DNA of 64,000 bases, from contig NZ_AXAU01000013.1 of assembly GCF_000472965.1 (NCBI RefSeq), positions 62,001-126,000 of the forward strand, read 5' to 3'. Below are positions 27,043-36,562 of the stretch, piece by piece. Position 1 is the stretch's first letter, and each line of letters begins with the position of its first letter. Made by a program: the position numbers and the translations under genes. This stretch comes from Bradyrhizobium murdochi (lineage in GTDB: Bacteria; Pseudomonadota; Alphaproteobacteria; Rhizobiales; Xanthobacteraceae). Below the pieces are notes generated by a model, which ran no database searches, was not told where the DNA came from, and saw only the letters and a list, made by a program, of their open reading frames with translations.

Positions 27043-27690
27043 TCAGCTCCTCACGCTAACCGATCCCCGGTCGATTGCGAACACGCGATCGAGGAGGCCG
27101 TGGGCGTGCGTCATGCTCGATTCAGAGAGAACGACCGACAACCCCGACTTGCGCAGCCCTGAGATCACCTCGGCCAGGCGCCGTGCCAGCACCGGCGCCA
27201 CGCCCTCGAACGGCTCGTCGAGCAGGAGAAGCTTGCTCCCGACCATCAACGCCCGGCCCAGTGCCACCAGCTTCTGCTGGCCGCCCGAGAGCTGCAATGC
27301 CTTCCGGGCGCGCAGCGCCGTCAGCTCGGGGATGGCCTCGTAGATGTGCGCGAGCCTCGCCGCAGGGGCTTGTGCGTCGGCGGCCCATGCCGGCAGCAGA
27401 ATGTTTTCCTCCGCCGTGAGACCCGGCACGAGCCGGCGGTCCTCCGGCATGTAGCCGATCCCGAACTCCGCGCGGCGGTGTGTCGGCAGGCCGGACAGCT
27501 CCCTGCTCTCGAAGTCGAGCTTTCCCGATGCCGGCGGCAGCAGTCCCATAATGGTGCGCAACAGGGTAGTCTTGCCCGCTCCATTGCGGCCGATCAGGCC
27601 CACGAACTCGCCGATGCCGACGTCGAGGTCGACAGCGCGCAGGATCGCTACCGCACCGATGGAAACAGACACTCCCTCAAGCCGCAGCAT
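27043..27690 (-). CDS. Branched-chain amino-acid-type ABC transporter ATPase (LivF-like)
   Basis: This 215-residue ATPase powers import by the transporter encoded just upstream. Walker A is GRNGAGKTT, the signature is LSGGQQKL, Walker B is LLLLDEPFEG, and the EDRRLVPGLTAEENI segment is typical of LivF. It overlaps the LivG-like gene by 14 bases and is the last gene of the operon. It is slightly shorter than LivF at the C-terminus. Substrate cannot be read from the sequence. Confidence 0.92.
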   Translation of the reverse strand: MLRLEGVSVSIGAVAILRAVDLDVGIGEFVGLIGRNGAGKTTLLRTIMGLLPPASGKLDFESRELSGLPTHRRAEFGIGYMPEDRRLVPGLTAEENILLPAWAADAQAPAARLAHIYEAIPELTALRARKALQLSGGQQKLVALGRALMVGSKLLLLDEPFEGVAPVLARRLAEVISGLRKSGLSVVLSESSMTHAHGLLDRVFAIDRGSVSVRS

Positions 27691-28408
27691 GGGGTACCTC
27701 GTCGCCTATCACGTAGCGGCGAACGCTGTCCGCGCGCAGCACGGTGTCGGGTGTGCCATCCGCGATGATGCCGCCGTCGTAGAACGCCACCACGCGCCCC
27801 GCGAAGCGGCCGACGATGTCCATGTCGTGCTCGACGAAAATCACGGTCACGCCCGCCTCGCGTGCCGCGCCCATCACGACGTCCATAATGGCGAACTTCT
27901 CATCAGCGGAGACGCCGCTCGTGGGCTCGTCGAGAAGGAGCAGCTTGGAGCGGCTGGACAGTGCCATCGCGACGTCGAGAAGCTTGCGGATCCCCTCCGG
28001 CAGCAACCCGGCCTGCTGGTGCGCGTAGGGCTTAAGCGCGAACCGCGCGAGCGCCGCATCAGTCGCCGCCTGCGGATCGTTTGCTCCGGCGATGCTCTCA
28101 GCGATTAGCAGGTTGTCGCGCACATTGAGCGTCTGGAACAACTGCGGAACCTGGAACGAGCGCGAGACCCCGAGCTTGGTGATCTGGCGCGGGCTCAAGC
28201 CGACGATGTTGCGTCGGTCGAACACGACGCGTCCGCTGTCGGGCTTGAGATAGCCCGTCACCATGTTTAGGAAGGTCGTCTTGCCGGCCCCGTTGGCGCC
28301 GATCAAGCTGACAACGGTATCGGCGTCGAACGCAAGGCTGATGTTGGCGGCGGCCGTGACGGCTCCGAAACTCTTCTTCAGTCCTTCCGCGGTCAGGACG
28401 GCATTCAT
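27677..28408 (-). CDS. Branched-chain amino-acid-type ABC transporter ATPase (LivG-like)
   Basis: The product has 243 residues from ATG 28408 (MNAVLTAEGLKKSFGAV), which overlaps the upstream permease stop by four bases; the frame extends further upstream without support. Walker A GANGAGKTT, the long LivG insertion with SRSFQVPQLFQTLNVRDNL, LPEGIRKLLDVAMAL in the signature position, and Walker B LLLLDEPTSG are present. The signature is LPEG rather than LSGG, which is common in LivG. Confidence 0.93.
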   Translation of the reverse strand: MNAVLTAEGLKKSFGAVTAAANISLAFDADTVVSLIGANGAGKTTFLNMVTGYLKPDSGRVVFDRRNIVGLSPRQITKLGVSRSFQVPQLFQTLNVRDNLLIAESIAGANDPQAATDAALARFALKPYAHQQAGLLPEGIRKLLDVAMALSSRSKLLLLDEPTSGVSADEKFAIMDVVMGAAREAGVTVIFVEHDMDIVGRFAGRVVAFYDGGIIADGTPDTVLRADSVRRYVIGDEVPHAAA

Positions 28409-29334
28409 GCGGATCTCCGCCACCGCTCGGCGAGCGACCACAGGCCGGCCGGCTGGAACATAATGATGGCAAGCATGGCGAGCCCAAGCGACATCTGCCA
28501 CACATTGGGAGCGTATTGGCTCGCGATCGTACGCAGCGTCTCGAAGATGGCCGCCGCCACGAACGGGGCCATGATGCTCTGCGTCCCGCCGAGGATGGCG
28601 ATGAACACGAATTCACCGGAGGTGGTCCAATAGGTTGTCTCGGGATCGACATGACCGACGGCCAATGCTGCCAGCGCGCCGCCCAATCCTGCCAGCGTGC
28701 CCGCGATCAGGTAGTTGAAGTACACGACCCGGTAGGGTGATGCGCCGAGATAGGAGACGCGCAGCTCGTTGTCGCGCACAGCAGAGGCTAGTCGCCCCCA
28801 GTGTCCGTCGAGCAGCCGGTGCACCATAAGTGCGGCAACGACCGCGCAGGCAGACCCGGCGATCAGGAACACGCGCCGCTCCATTCCGGAAGCGAAAGCA
28901 ATGCCGAAGAATGTCCGCGCATGCAGGTTGAACCCATCCGTGCTTCCCAGAGCGGCACTCTTCACCAGAAGGCCGTACAGGATCATCGAGAGCGCGAGCG
29001 ACAGCATGGCGAAGAAGATGTCGCGATAGCGGGCGAGCAGCAAGCCGAGCAGAGCGGCGAGCAGCCCGCCGGCCGCAGCCGCAGCGAGCAGCATCACGGC
29101 CGCGTCGGCAATATGCCATTGGTGCGAGAGCAGGGCCGCCGCATAGGCGCCGATGCCGAAGTATAGCCCCTGTCCGAAAGACACCAGGCCGGTACGCATC
29201 AGGACGACAAGTCCCAGCACCACGACGCCTTTGGCGAGCGCGAGCATGGCCATGAACACGAGCCATTGCGGCGCCAGGAGGGCGAGCGCGATCAGGAGAG
29301 CGAACGCAACAGCAGCGGCGGCAAGAGCCTTCAT
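28405..29334 (-). CDS. ABC transporter permease, LivM-like
   Basis: This 309-residue inner-membrane permease has about nine hydrophobic segments. The LivM family region VLMRTGLVSFGQGLYFGIGA and the EAA-like loop RDNELRVSYLGASPYRVVYF are present. It overlaps both neighbours by four bases (ATGA), so the permeases and LivG-like ATPase are translated as a coupled set. The substrate is probably an amino acid, amide or aromatic acid, as in this family. Confidence 0.93.
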   Translation of the reverse strand: MKALAAAAVAFALLIALALLAPQWLVFMAMLALAKGVVVLGLVVLMRTGLVSFGQGLYFGIGAYAAALLSHQWHIADAAVMLLAAAAAGGLLAALLGLLLARYRDIFFAMLSLALSMILYGLLVKSAALGSTDGFNLHARTFFGIAFASGMERRVFLIAGSACAVVAALMVHRLLDGHWGRLASAVRDNELRVSYLGASPYRVVYFNYLIAGTLAGLGGALAALAVGHVDPETTYWTTSGEFVFIAILGGTQSIMAPFVAAAIFETLRTIASQYAPNVWQMSLGLAMLAIIMFQPAGLWSLAERWRRSA

Positions 29335-30227
29335 ATCTTGCGCGCCTCCTGTACCGCGAACAGTCCCTTCGGGCGCGCAATCAGCACGATCGCCATCACG
29401 GCATAGATCGAGAACAGCTCGGCCTCCGGCCAGTAGCGAACCGTCGCCGAGCGTACGAGGCCGACAAGCAGTGCGCCGAGTGCCGCTCCGCCTAGACTGC
29501 CGAGCCCGCCGATCACGACGACGGCGAAAGCGAGCACGATGACTTCAACCCCGATGCCCGGCGTGACGGCCACCGTGGGTGCTGTCAACGCGCCGCCGAG
29601 TGCCGCCAGCGTCGCGCCGACAGTGAAGGTCGCGAGATAGAAGCGGCTCACGTTGATGCCCATCGCCATGCTCATCTCGCGGTCATGGATGACGGCGAGC
29701 AGGAGCTTGCCCTGCCGCGTGCGATAGAGCGCCCACACAAGCGCAAGCCCCGTCACAAGCGCCATACCGATCAGCAGCAGGTTGTAGACGGGGTAGGCGA
29801 GGCCGCCGAGCGAAAAGTTGCCCGGCAGGGCGTACGGCTCGGGCAGCAGCAGCGAGTCGACGCCCCACACCAGCTTGATCACGTCCTCCATGATGAGGAA
29901 GACCGCATAGGTGACCAGCACCAGGACCACCTCATCCTTGCCGTACATCCACTGCAGGAGCCCGCGCTCAAGCAGCGGGCCTACGAGGCCGCCGACGACA
30001 ATGGCGGCAAGCAGCAGCATGCCGAAGCTGCCGGCCGCCGGCAGTCCGCCGTTAAGCCACGCGCCGGCGAACGAGCACGCTGCGTAGGCGCCGAGTGCAT
30101 AGAGGCTGCCGTGCGCAACGTTGAGGATGCGCATGACGCCATAGATCAGCGTCAGCCCGGCCGACATCAGGAACAGCCAGGACCCATATGCGATGCCATC
30201 GAAAACTACGGGCAGGATATTGCTCAT
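29331..30227 (-). CDS. ABC transporter permease, LivH-like
   Basis: This 298-residue permease has the LivH N-terminal block GLTLIYGVMRILNVAHGSLY and the cytoplasmic loop LLLAVIHDREMSMAMGINVS, with a GGLGSLGGAALGALLVG C-terminal segment. About eight membrane helices are visible. It forms the transmembrane channel with the LivM-like protein. It lies 45 bases after the binding-protein gene. Confidence 0.93.
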   Translation of the reverse strand: MSNILPVVFDGIAYGSWLFLMSAGLTLIYGVMRILNVAHGSLYALGAYAACSFAGAWLNGGLPAAGSFGMLLLAAIVVGGLVGPLLERGLLQWMYGKDEVVLVLVTYAVFLIMEDVIKLVWGVDSLLLPEPYALPGNFSLGGLAYPVYNLLLIGMALVTGLALVWALYRTRQGKLLLAVIHDREMSMAMGINVSRFYLATFTVGATLAALGGALTAPTVAVTPGIGVEVIVLAFAVVVIGGLGSLGGAALGALLVGLVRSATVRYWPEAELFSIYAVMAIVLIARPKGLFAVQEARKI

Positions 30228-30272
30228 CGGGGACGCCGCGGCGGCGGCTCGAACAAGCGGCCGCCTTCGAGG

Positions 30273-31547
30273 TTATTTCTTGAGACCGGTCTTGATCCAG
30301 GCTTCGCTCTTCACACCATCCGGCGGGTTCACCTTCTCAGCGGGATAGCGGACGACATCGACCATCTTGAGCTGACCACCCTCGACCTTGGTGGTGCCAA
30401 CCGCGGCATCCATGACCGCCTGGTGTCCCTTGCCAAGTGACATCTTCACCGTTCCGCCGGGACCCTCGAAGGTGAGGTTCTCGAGCGCGGCGATGATCTT
30501 GTCCTGATCGGGAGCCGCGCTGCCGGCGCCCTTCGCCTTCTCGTAGGCGGCCTTCACGCCCAGAATTGCCTGCGCTATCTTGAAGGAGGCATAGTTCGGC
30601 GGCACTTGGTACCGGTCCTGGTAGTTCGTCTTCAGCCAGCGCGCGAGTTCAGTATCGGGCGCGAATGGTCCGAAGGGGCCGCGAGCCCCCAGGATGGTTC
30701 CGTCGGGAATACGCGTGCTGAGCCTGTTGATCGCCGGTTCGCCCGCCGAAAGAATCACCTTGTGCTTTTCGAACAGGCCGCGCGGTGCGCCTTGCAGCAC
30801 AAGACCCTCGAGATCGCCGCCCCACATGCTGGAATGGATCACCTCTGCGCCACTACCGAGCAACGTGGTGATCTCGGCGCCGAACTGGCCCGCAAAGAGC
30901 TTTGGCATCTGTGAGGTCTTCACCTCGATACCGGGCTTCAGGGTCTTCATGGCATTCTCGAAGTCCGCCCATGAGTCCTGGCCCCAGGCATAGTTCTGGT
31001 TGATGCCCGCAATCGACTTTACGTTGGGATTTCGTTCCACCAGGTAGAGCGCGACAGACACGTTATCCATCGTGCCCGTGGGGCCGGTGCGGAACACATA
31101 TTTGTAGCTTGCGTCTTCGAAGATGCGCGGCGTACCGCAGTCGAACAAGATCGTGAGCTTCTTCAGCTCCTCGGCCACCGGCGCGATCGCCAGGCAATCG
31201 CCGCTCGAGATATAGCCGATGACAATATCGACCCTCGGCGCAAGGTTACGAAATTCGGCCACCTGCTTCTGCGGACCGCCGGCCTCGTCGATGATGACGA
31301 GCTCGATCGGGGTGCCGCCGAAGCCCTTCTGCGTATACGGCGCGGGCACGGTGCCGGCGTTGACCATCTCGGCGGTGAGCTCGGCCGCGTTGCGGGCCGG
31401 GACGCCAAACGGGCCGGCCGCCGGGCCGGAGAGCAGCGTCACAATGCCGACCTTGATCGGCTGCTGCGCCAGAGATGCAGGGACAGTGAGCAGCATGACG
31501 AAGGCGGCGACGGCCGCGCGCAGGGTGAAGCTCGGTGACATTCGCAT
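30273..31547 (-). CDS. ABC transporter periplasmic substrate-binding protein (Peripla_BP_6)
   Basis: This 424-residue exported protein delivers the ligand to the LivHMGF-like transporter. It has a signal peptide at about 1-28 (cleavage near SLAQ) and the family opening IKVGIVTLLSGPAAGPFG. Start ATG 31547 is preceded by AGGAGG. The ligand pocket does not identify the substrate. It is the first gene of a five-gene operon whose promoter should be in the 533-base region upstream. Confidence 0.93.
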   Translation of the reverse strand: MRMSPSFTLRAAVAAFVMLLTVPASLAQQPIKVGIVTLLSGPAAGPFGVPARNAAELTAEMVNAGTVPAPYTQKGFGGTPIELVIIDEAGGPQKQVAEFRNLAPRVDIVIGYISSGDCLAIAPVAEELKKLTILFDCGTPRIFEDASYKYVFRTGPTGTMDNVSVALYLVERNPNVKSIAGINQNYAWGQDSWADFENAMKTLKPGIEVKTSQMPKLFAGQFGAEITTLLGSGAEVIHSSMWGGDLEGLVLQGAPRGLFEKHKVILSAGEPAINRLSTRIPDGTILGARGPFGPFAPDTELARWLKTNYQDRYQVPPNYASFKIAQAILGVKAAYEKAKGAGSAAPDQDKIIAALENLTFEGPGGTVKMSLGKGHQAVMDAAVGTTKVEGGQLKMVDVVRYPAEKVNPPDGVKSEAWIKTGLKK

Positions 31548-32080
31548 CTGTTTCCTCCTCCACGTCGTCGGTGGTCGCCTGAATCTGCGGACCCTTCCGG
31601 CCTCTTTTGATCCGCTATAGTAACCCGCCGATTTGCAGTATGTACAATAATCTTGAGGGGGCGGGCTTCGCCTCGCCTGGGTCGATCTCGCCGCGTTCGT
31701 CGGGGCTGCTGGCTTGGTTTTCGCTCCAGTCCGTTACTGCCGTGCGACGAACTGCGACAGGGTCTCAGATAGGCGCGAAATGCGCCAACCCCACAATATC
31801 TGCTCTTTGTCGGTTGCGGTTAGCTCTCAGGGCAGCACCCTTCGCCACGGTACGCATTTGCGCGCTCGGCCGCGAGAGATTGCGCCTGAGTTGGCAGCGC
31901 GTCGTTGGCGATCTTCAGACTCGAGGAAGCGCCAGATACAACTTGGGCAGCCGTCGATGTGACATCTCAGCTCTGAGGCCGAGATCTATGCAGAGAAGCG
32001 GAAGGAATATCGTAAGTTCGGTTGGTGTGGGGAAAGGCGGTAGCGCTCCCGCTACTAATTCTGCCCTTTTGCCGAAGCTG
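31548..32080. other. Intergenic region upstream of the first ABC operon
   Basis: The first 20 bases hold the strong ribosome-binding site of the binding-protein gene (AGGAGG on the minus strand). A plus-strand frame crosses the whole region but its translation is Arg/Ser-rich and overlaps a better minus-strand gene, so I see no protein gene here. No clear promoter or palindrome was found. Confidence 0.5.
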
Positions 32081-32377
32081 TCAGGATCGAGAGAGGTAGC
32101 ACGGCAGTTCGCGCTCGAATTCGGAAAAGTAACGGGAGATCACGGTGATGTCGAAACGCCGCAGGATCGATTCCTGCGGCTCGCGATCAAGCAGGAATTG
32201 GAATGCTGTTTCGATGCACCGCTCGGGCGTGTGCGTGCCCATCGTCAATCGTTCGCAAGTCTCTCTTGCCATCGTGACGTGATGGCGAGTCTCGCCGTTT
32301 CCCACACGGACGGTGACCTCGAATTCAAGTGGATCGCCTTCGCCGGTTCGCTCGACCTTGATCACAGCTCGGTTCAA
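32081..32377 (-). CDS. Conserved hypothetical protein (98 aa)
   Basis: This 98-residue soluble protein begins MNRAVIKVERTGEGDPLEFE with a beta-rich N-terminus, then a conserved-looking block HHVTMARETCERL, then HTPERCIETAFQFLLDREP and a C-terminal VISRYFSEFE. It resembles a small family in Bradyrhizobium whose function is unknown. It has no signal peptide. It is isolated, with gaps on both sides. Confidence 0.7.
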   Translation of the reverse strand: MNRAVIKVERTGEGDPLEFEVTVRVGNGETRHHVTMARETCERLTMGTHTPERCIETAFQFLLDREPQESILRRFDITVISRYFSEFERELPCYLSRS

Positions 32378-32779
32378 TTCGGTTGTCTTGATAGATGCAG
32401 CCTAACACGGGACGATGGTTCAAAGAAAGTTGCGAAGGATCGCCGCAAGTTTCATTTAACGCCGCTACGAACGGATGATAGTGAAGCCAAGCGCACGCTT
32501 CCTGATGGAACTGCGACCGCACGGCAGATCACGTTGGGAGTCATGTCGGATTTTCCATGTGAGATTTTCGGTGGCGAGGCGATCGGTCGTCGGCGGTTTG
32601 CCGGCATTTGGGATGAGTTCCTTATCCACGGTGGGCTCGAGTGGAACTGCCGGCGCGGCAGATTGTTGGGCCCACAAGTGCCGCGAGCGTCTGAGCGCCT
32701 CTCGCAGGAACTGACGGCGAGCTAAACGCCCCAGCGTCTGACGCCAGAACCGCGGTGAGGCGATGACAAGGAAGCGGAA
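32378..32779. promoter_or_regulatory. Intergenic region upstream of the HtrA gene, with an EcfG-like promoter candidate
   Basis: GGAAC at 32643-32647, 16 bases, then TGTT at 32664-32667 matches GGAAC-N16-CGTT with one mismatch and lies about 112 bases upstream of the htrA ATG. The rest of the 402 bases shows no protein-coding pattern in either strand. Confidence 0.4.
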
Positions 32780-33976
32780 ATGGCTCACGGAAGTGTAGCT
32801 TTGAGCTGCCGTCGGACTTCGGTCATGGGCGGCACCATCGCCGTGATCGCGGTGATCGCGAGCATTGCACAGGCACAGACCATCGATACGCGGGGGCAGA
32901 CTCCTTTCGCGGGCGAGCCCTCGACGTTGCTGCATCGGGTTGCCGATCGTACAGATAGCGGTGGACCTGGCGGCTTCGCCGATCTCGCCGAAAGAGTTGA
33001 ACCCGCCGTGATTGGGGTCAGCTCTAAAGCTGCTGCCTCCAAAGGCCTTCCTGACCGATTGTTCGGTACACCTGATCAGGGGCCTCCGAACAAGCAGATT
33101 CCAGCGCCGAACGCCCGTGATCAACTGGTCTCGTTTGGCTCTGGCTTCTTCATCTCCGCGGACGGTTATGCCGTGACGAACAGTCACGTCGTGGAAGACG
33201 GCGACACGGCCGAGATCCGCACCAATGACAACAAGACCTACTCTGCAAAAGTCATAGGAAAGGATTCATTGACTGATGTCGCCCTGATCAAAGTCGATGG
33301 GCGCAGCGACTTCAGTTATGTAAAACTCGTCGATCAACTGCCGCGCGTCGGCGATTGGGTGTTGGCTGCTGGCAGCCCGTTCGGGCTAGGAGGCACGGTC
33401 ACGGCCGGCATCGTTTCAGCGCGCGAGCGCGACATCGAAACGGGCTCCGCGACTGATTTCATCCAAATCGATGCGCCGATCAACCAGGGCAATTCTGGCG
33501 GCCCGAACTTTAATGCCAGCGGCGACGTCGTCGGCGTCAACAGCAAGATCCTTTCATCCTCGGAAGGTTCGGTGGGCGTTGCATTTGCGGTCCCCGCAGA
33601 CACTGTCAAGGCCGTGGTATCGCAACTGAAAGACAAGGGCGCTGTCACGCGCGGATGGATAGGGGCCAAAGTTCAACCGGTCACTCCGGACATTGCCGAC
33701 AGCCTCGGCGTGAACCATCTGCACGGCGCGATCGTAGTCGGCGTTCAGGACGACGGTCCGGCTGCCAGGGCTGGATTGAGACGCGGGGACGTGATCACCG
33801 CGGTGGAGGGGCAGCCGATCAAGAACGCCAAAGAATTGACCAAGAAGATCCATGCGACGGCGCCAGGCTCTTCGATCCGGCTCGCCATGCTTCGCGAAGG
33901 AAGGGAGAACTCATTGAATGTGGCCTTAGGTCAGATGCCTGATCAGCCCGAGGTCCCACCTGCCATTCGCAGGTAG
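32780..33976 (+). CDS. HtrA/DegP-type periplasmic serine protease
   Basis: This 398-residue protease/chaperone degrades misfolded envelope proteins. A signal-like hydrophobic segment lies at about 16-32. The chymotrypsin-fold catalytic triad is H136 (TNSHVV), D166 (LTDVAL) and S239 (GNSGGP). One PDZ domain follows at about 285-385, marked by GAIVVGVQDDGPAARAGLRRGDVI. It has one PDZ domain, not two as in DegP, so it is nearer DegS/HhoB in layout. An upstream GGAAC-N16-TGTT element suggests general-stress control. Confidence 0.93.
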   Translation: MAHGSVALSCRRTSVMGGTIAVIAVIASIAQAQTIDTRGQTPFAGEPSTLLHRVADRTDSGGPGGFADLAERVEPAVIGVSSKAAASKGLPDRLFGTPDQGPPNKQIPAPNARDQLVSFGSGFFISADGYAVTNSHVVEDGDTAEIRTNDNKTYSAKVIGKDSLTDVALIKVDGRSDFSYVKLVDQLPRVGDWVLAAGSPFGLGGTVTAGIVSARERDIETGSATDFIQIDAPINQGNSGGPNFNASGDVVGVNSKILSSSEGSVGVAFAVPADTVKAVVSQLKDKGAVTRGWIGAKVQPVTPDIADSLGVNHLHGAIVVGVQDDGPAARAGLRRGDVITAVEGQPIKNAKELTKKIHATAPGSSIRLAMLREGRENSLNVALGQMPDQPEVPPAIRR

Positions 33977-34047
33977 TGGGACCGGAATCCCTCAGTCATC
34001 CCAGCAGGTCCACACAGAGGACAGAAATACAAAAAGGGAGCGGTTCA

Positions 34048-34491
34048 ATGTGCGACTACAGCCTGCACTGCGTCGAATCACGTGCTGCAAGGTCGGGAGA
34101 ATTGCTGATAACGAGCAAGTTTCCCAATACCGTGACACGGGGCTTCTCCGCGGTCGGAGAGCCGGGAATTGCCGTGTGCCTCTCGCCGGGTACCGAACTT
34201 GTGTTCAGCGAAGACGCAGTCAGTGATCATCCGTTTGCGGAGCTATTTCCCAGCATGCGGTTCGGCAGCATTGGGACGCGGCTCGCGCGCTTCAGGCAGA
34301 TCAATCAGGAACTGAGCGATAGGCACCACGACGCCCTCGAGTTTGCGAACGGCAGGATCGTGACTCTTACAAGGCTGCGCCCCGGTCAAACGGCAACCGT
34401 GCTGCAGCTTCCTGCACAGCGCGAGATCGGCGGGAAGCCGTTGACGCAGAGCAGAACCGGCGCTCGTCAGTTCGGGTGCTGTCCTGGTTAG
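34048..34491 (+). CDS. Conserved hypothetical protein (147 aa)
   Basis: The ATG at 34048 follows a good ribosome-binding site (GGGAG). The product begins MCDYSLHCVESRAARSGELL and continues with TRGFSAVGEPGIAVCLSPGT and VTLTRLRPGQTATVLQLPAQ. It appears to be a beta-rich soluble protein. Similar proteins starting MCDYSLH are common in Bradyrhizobium, without assigned function. It starts 71 bases after the protease stop and may share its transcript. Confidence 0.72.
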   Translation: MCDYSLHCVESRAARSGELLITSKFPNTVTRGFSAVGEPGIAVCLSPGTELVFSEDAVSDHPFAELFPSMRFGSIGTRLARFRQINQELSDRHHDALEFANGRIVTLTRLRPGQTATVLQLPAQREIGGKPLTQSRTGARQFGCCPG

Positions 34492-34550
34492 GGCGCGTAC
34501 TCATAAATCCGGTTCTGCAAACCCGCCGCTGATGGTCCGCTTCGCTCCCA

Positions 34551-34595
34551 AAGCGACCGAATTGCTGCGACGCCGCAAAATGTCGCGAAGGGCCA
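34551..34595. repeat. Dispersed repeat fragment (copy 1)
   Basis: The segment AAGCGACCGA-N20-ATGTCGCGAAGGGCCA-like recurs at 36658-36702 with the same spacing. Both are in intergenic DNA. The type resembles a decayed repeat frequent in Bradyrhizobium that gives spurious frames. Confidence 0.55.
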
Positions 34596-34683
34596 CAACC
34601 GGACTTGGGACGGCGGCCCTCGCGACGGGAGGGGTTCCTTTTTGCTCGCCGCCAGTGTTTCATCTGCACGGTGGAGAACGGGC

Positions 34684-35496
34684 ATGCAGGGATCGCTGGG
34701 GGAAAAGATCGGTGAAGGCGCCTTCTCCGAAGCCTACGCCTGGGCGCCCGGTCAGGTCGTGAAGCTGTTTAAGGCCGGCGTCTCTCATCTGCTCGGCCGG
34801 CACGAGGTACGCATGATCCGCGCCATGCGCGCCGCCGGCGTCCCGGTGCCGGCGGTGTTCGGTGAGGTGACGCTGGACGGGCGCTTCGGCATCGTGCTGG
34901 AGCGCCTCGACGGACCGACCCTGTGGCATCTCTCGCGGACCGGCGCGGTGACGTTCGAACAGGCGGGCGCGATCGTCGCCGCTCTGGCCATGTCTCTTCA
35001 CAAGACGTCCCCGCCGCCGGAGGTCCTCTCCATGCGCGAGTATATGGAGAGCGAGTTGCGGCACGACGACGGCAAGGTCCCGAAGCACATCGCCACGGAT
35101 ATCCTCGCCCTGATCGATCGACTGCCAACCGGCGACGGGCTTTGCCATTGCGACCTTAGCCCCGGCAACGTGATCATGACGGCGGAAGGCCCAAAGCTCG
35201 TCGACTGGACCTTCGCAATGCGCGGGCCCGCCGCCCTCGATCTTGGGTTTTTGCATGTCATCCTTTTCGATCTCGCCCCCGAAATAGCCGACAATCCAGA
35301 GCGGCCGCGCGCGACCAATGCGGCGGCGCAATCCGAATATGCGCGGCTGGCCGGCATGTCACTCGCGGAGCTGAGGGCGGCAATGGAGCCTTATTTGCCC
35401 ATCGTCCGCACCTTCGTCGTCCTCGGCAACGTGGTGCCTGGGCTGCGGGAGCGGCTGATCCAGCGCATCGAAGCGGGGCTGCGCTCGGAAGACTGA
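34684..35496 (+). CDS. Aminoglycoside-phosphotransferase-like kinase family protein
   Basis: From ATG 34684 the product has 270 residues with a protein-kinase-like fold of the APH/choline kinase class. The nucleotide loop is GEGAFSEAYAW, the ATP lysine is in VVKLFK, the catalytic loop is LCHCDLSPGNVI, and the metal-binding loop is LVDWTFAMRG. The substrate is not evident. Resistance should not be assumed, since most chromosomal members phosphorylate metabolites. It lies alone between repeat-containing gaps. Confidence 0.83.
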   Translation: MQGSLGEKIGEGAFSEAYAWAPGQVVKLFKAGVSHLLGRHEVRMIRAMRAAGVPVPAVFGEVTLDGRFGIVLERLDGPTLWHLSRTGAVTFEQAGAIVAALAMSLHKTSPPPEVLSMREYMESELRHDDGKVPKHIATDILALIDRLPTGDGLCHCDLSPGNVIMTAEGPKLVDWTFAMRGPAALDLGFLHVILFDLAPEIADNPERPRATNAAAQSEYARLAGMSLAELRAAMEPYLPIVRTFVVLGNVVPGLRERLIQRIEAGLRSED

Positions 35497-35812
35497 ACCG
35501 TCTTGGTCGCGCGCGCGAGCCGAAGTGGCCATCGAAGCGAGGCGTCAGTGTCTCCTTTGGGTCAACAGCGCTAAGAGGTCGGCCAATCACTTCCGGTCCA
35601 CCCTGATAAGCGGACCGTCTCAGCGTCCGCCTGGACTTCGCAAATGGGCCAGAAGCCGCCTCGGATGTCTTTCGTGCAGCTGCAGGACCGGCACTTGGGC
35701 CCGGATCTGGTTTTCCGGGCCCAAATGAATCCACCGCGTTGCCGGATTTGAGCCGCATTGTGACCCAGGTCGCGGCCAAGGGTCGTGCGGGGGCGCAACA
35801 CCGGAGGTTCCC
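35497..35812. other. Intergenic region with decayed repeat sequence
   Basis: This 316-base gap shows no supported gene. Its middle (about 35540-35660) has words such as GGTCCACC and GCAAATGGGCCAGAAG that I associate with a recurrent Bradyrhizobium intergenic element. The last 30 bases should hold the ribosome-binding site of the next gene (CCGGAGG). Confidence 0.45.
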
Positions 35813-36562
35813 ATGTCCGGTCATTTGCGATTTTGCTTTCCCGCTTTAGTCATTCTCGCAGGTCTCTCGGCATCGCCAGCGTATTCGAATACTTTTGCCG
35901 ACTTCTTCAATTTCAATGCCGCTCCCCAGCAAGCGCCCGCTGCCGCGGAAGAGGAGTGCTTGCCGCGGCCTGGCAAGTCGACGACGGCCGGCCCGCGTTG
36001 GGTCTATCGCTTCGATGGCCATCGCAAATGCTGGTTCCAAGCCGCTGAGGAGGTCGCGGTGAAGAAGCAGCCTCGATATCGCGCGGCGAAGCCTCGTGTC
36101 GCCGCTCGCGCTGAGAACGAGAGCACGCAACGCAAGCGCAAGGCCGTCGTGGATGCGCGTGCGGAGCTGCTGCGCTCCGCACCGGCGGAAACGTCTATGC
36201 CGACGCGACCCGCGCCCGAGCTCAAGGTGGTTGATGCTGCTCCCGTCTCGGCTATGGGGGCTGCGGCCGTCGTGCCGCCGGCACCCACCGAAAAGCTCTT
36301 GATCGATCGGCTCACCCCCGACTATCGCACGGCGCGCCAGGTCGACGTGGAGACGCTTCTGGCGGCTACCCCGGCCGCTAGAGACGCGCTCGCCGCCTCC
36401 GTGCCTACGGCCGCGCCGGTAGTCTTTCCCGTCACCGAGACGGTCGATGACGGGCGGGGCTGGACGGCAACTTGGCTTGGCGTGCTGCTGATGGCGCTGG
36501 GGCTCGTCTCCGTCCTAGGCTCGAACCGGACCATTCGGGAGGCCGTGCTGTTACGCGGTTGA
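35813..36562 (+). CDS. Exported, C-terminally anchored protein of unknown function
   Basis: This 249-residue protein has a signal peptide at about 1-25 (SASPAYS), a cysteine pair block CLPRPGKSTTAGPRWVYRFD followed by GHRKCWF, a long charged and proline/alanine-rich region, and a C-terminal membrane helix at about 218-236. The CLPRPG...RKCW block recurs in Bradyrhizobium exported proteins (from memory). It probably spans the periplasm with its tail in the inner membrane. Function is unknown. Confidence 0.7.
   Translation: MSGHLRFCFPALVILAGLSASPAYSNTFADFFNFNAAPQQAPAAAEEECLPRPGKSTTAGPRWVYRFDGHRKCWFQAAEEVAVKKQPRYRAAKPRVAARAENESTQRKRKAVVDARAELLRSAPAETSMPTRPAPELKVVDAAPVSAMGAAAVVPPAPTEKLLIDRLTPDYRTARQVDVETLLAATPAARDALAASVPTAAPVVFPVTETVDDGRGWTATWLGVLLMALGLVSVLGSNRTIREAVLLRG

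Noticed and set aside
31607..32725. Plus-strand frame of 372 codons
   Set aside because: Its translation is Arg/Ser-rich with no domain pattern and it overlaps a better minus-strand gene at 32081-32377.
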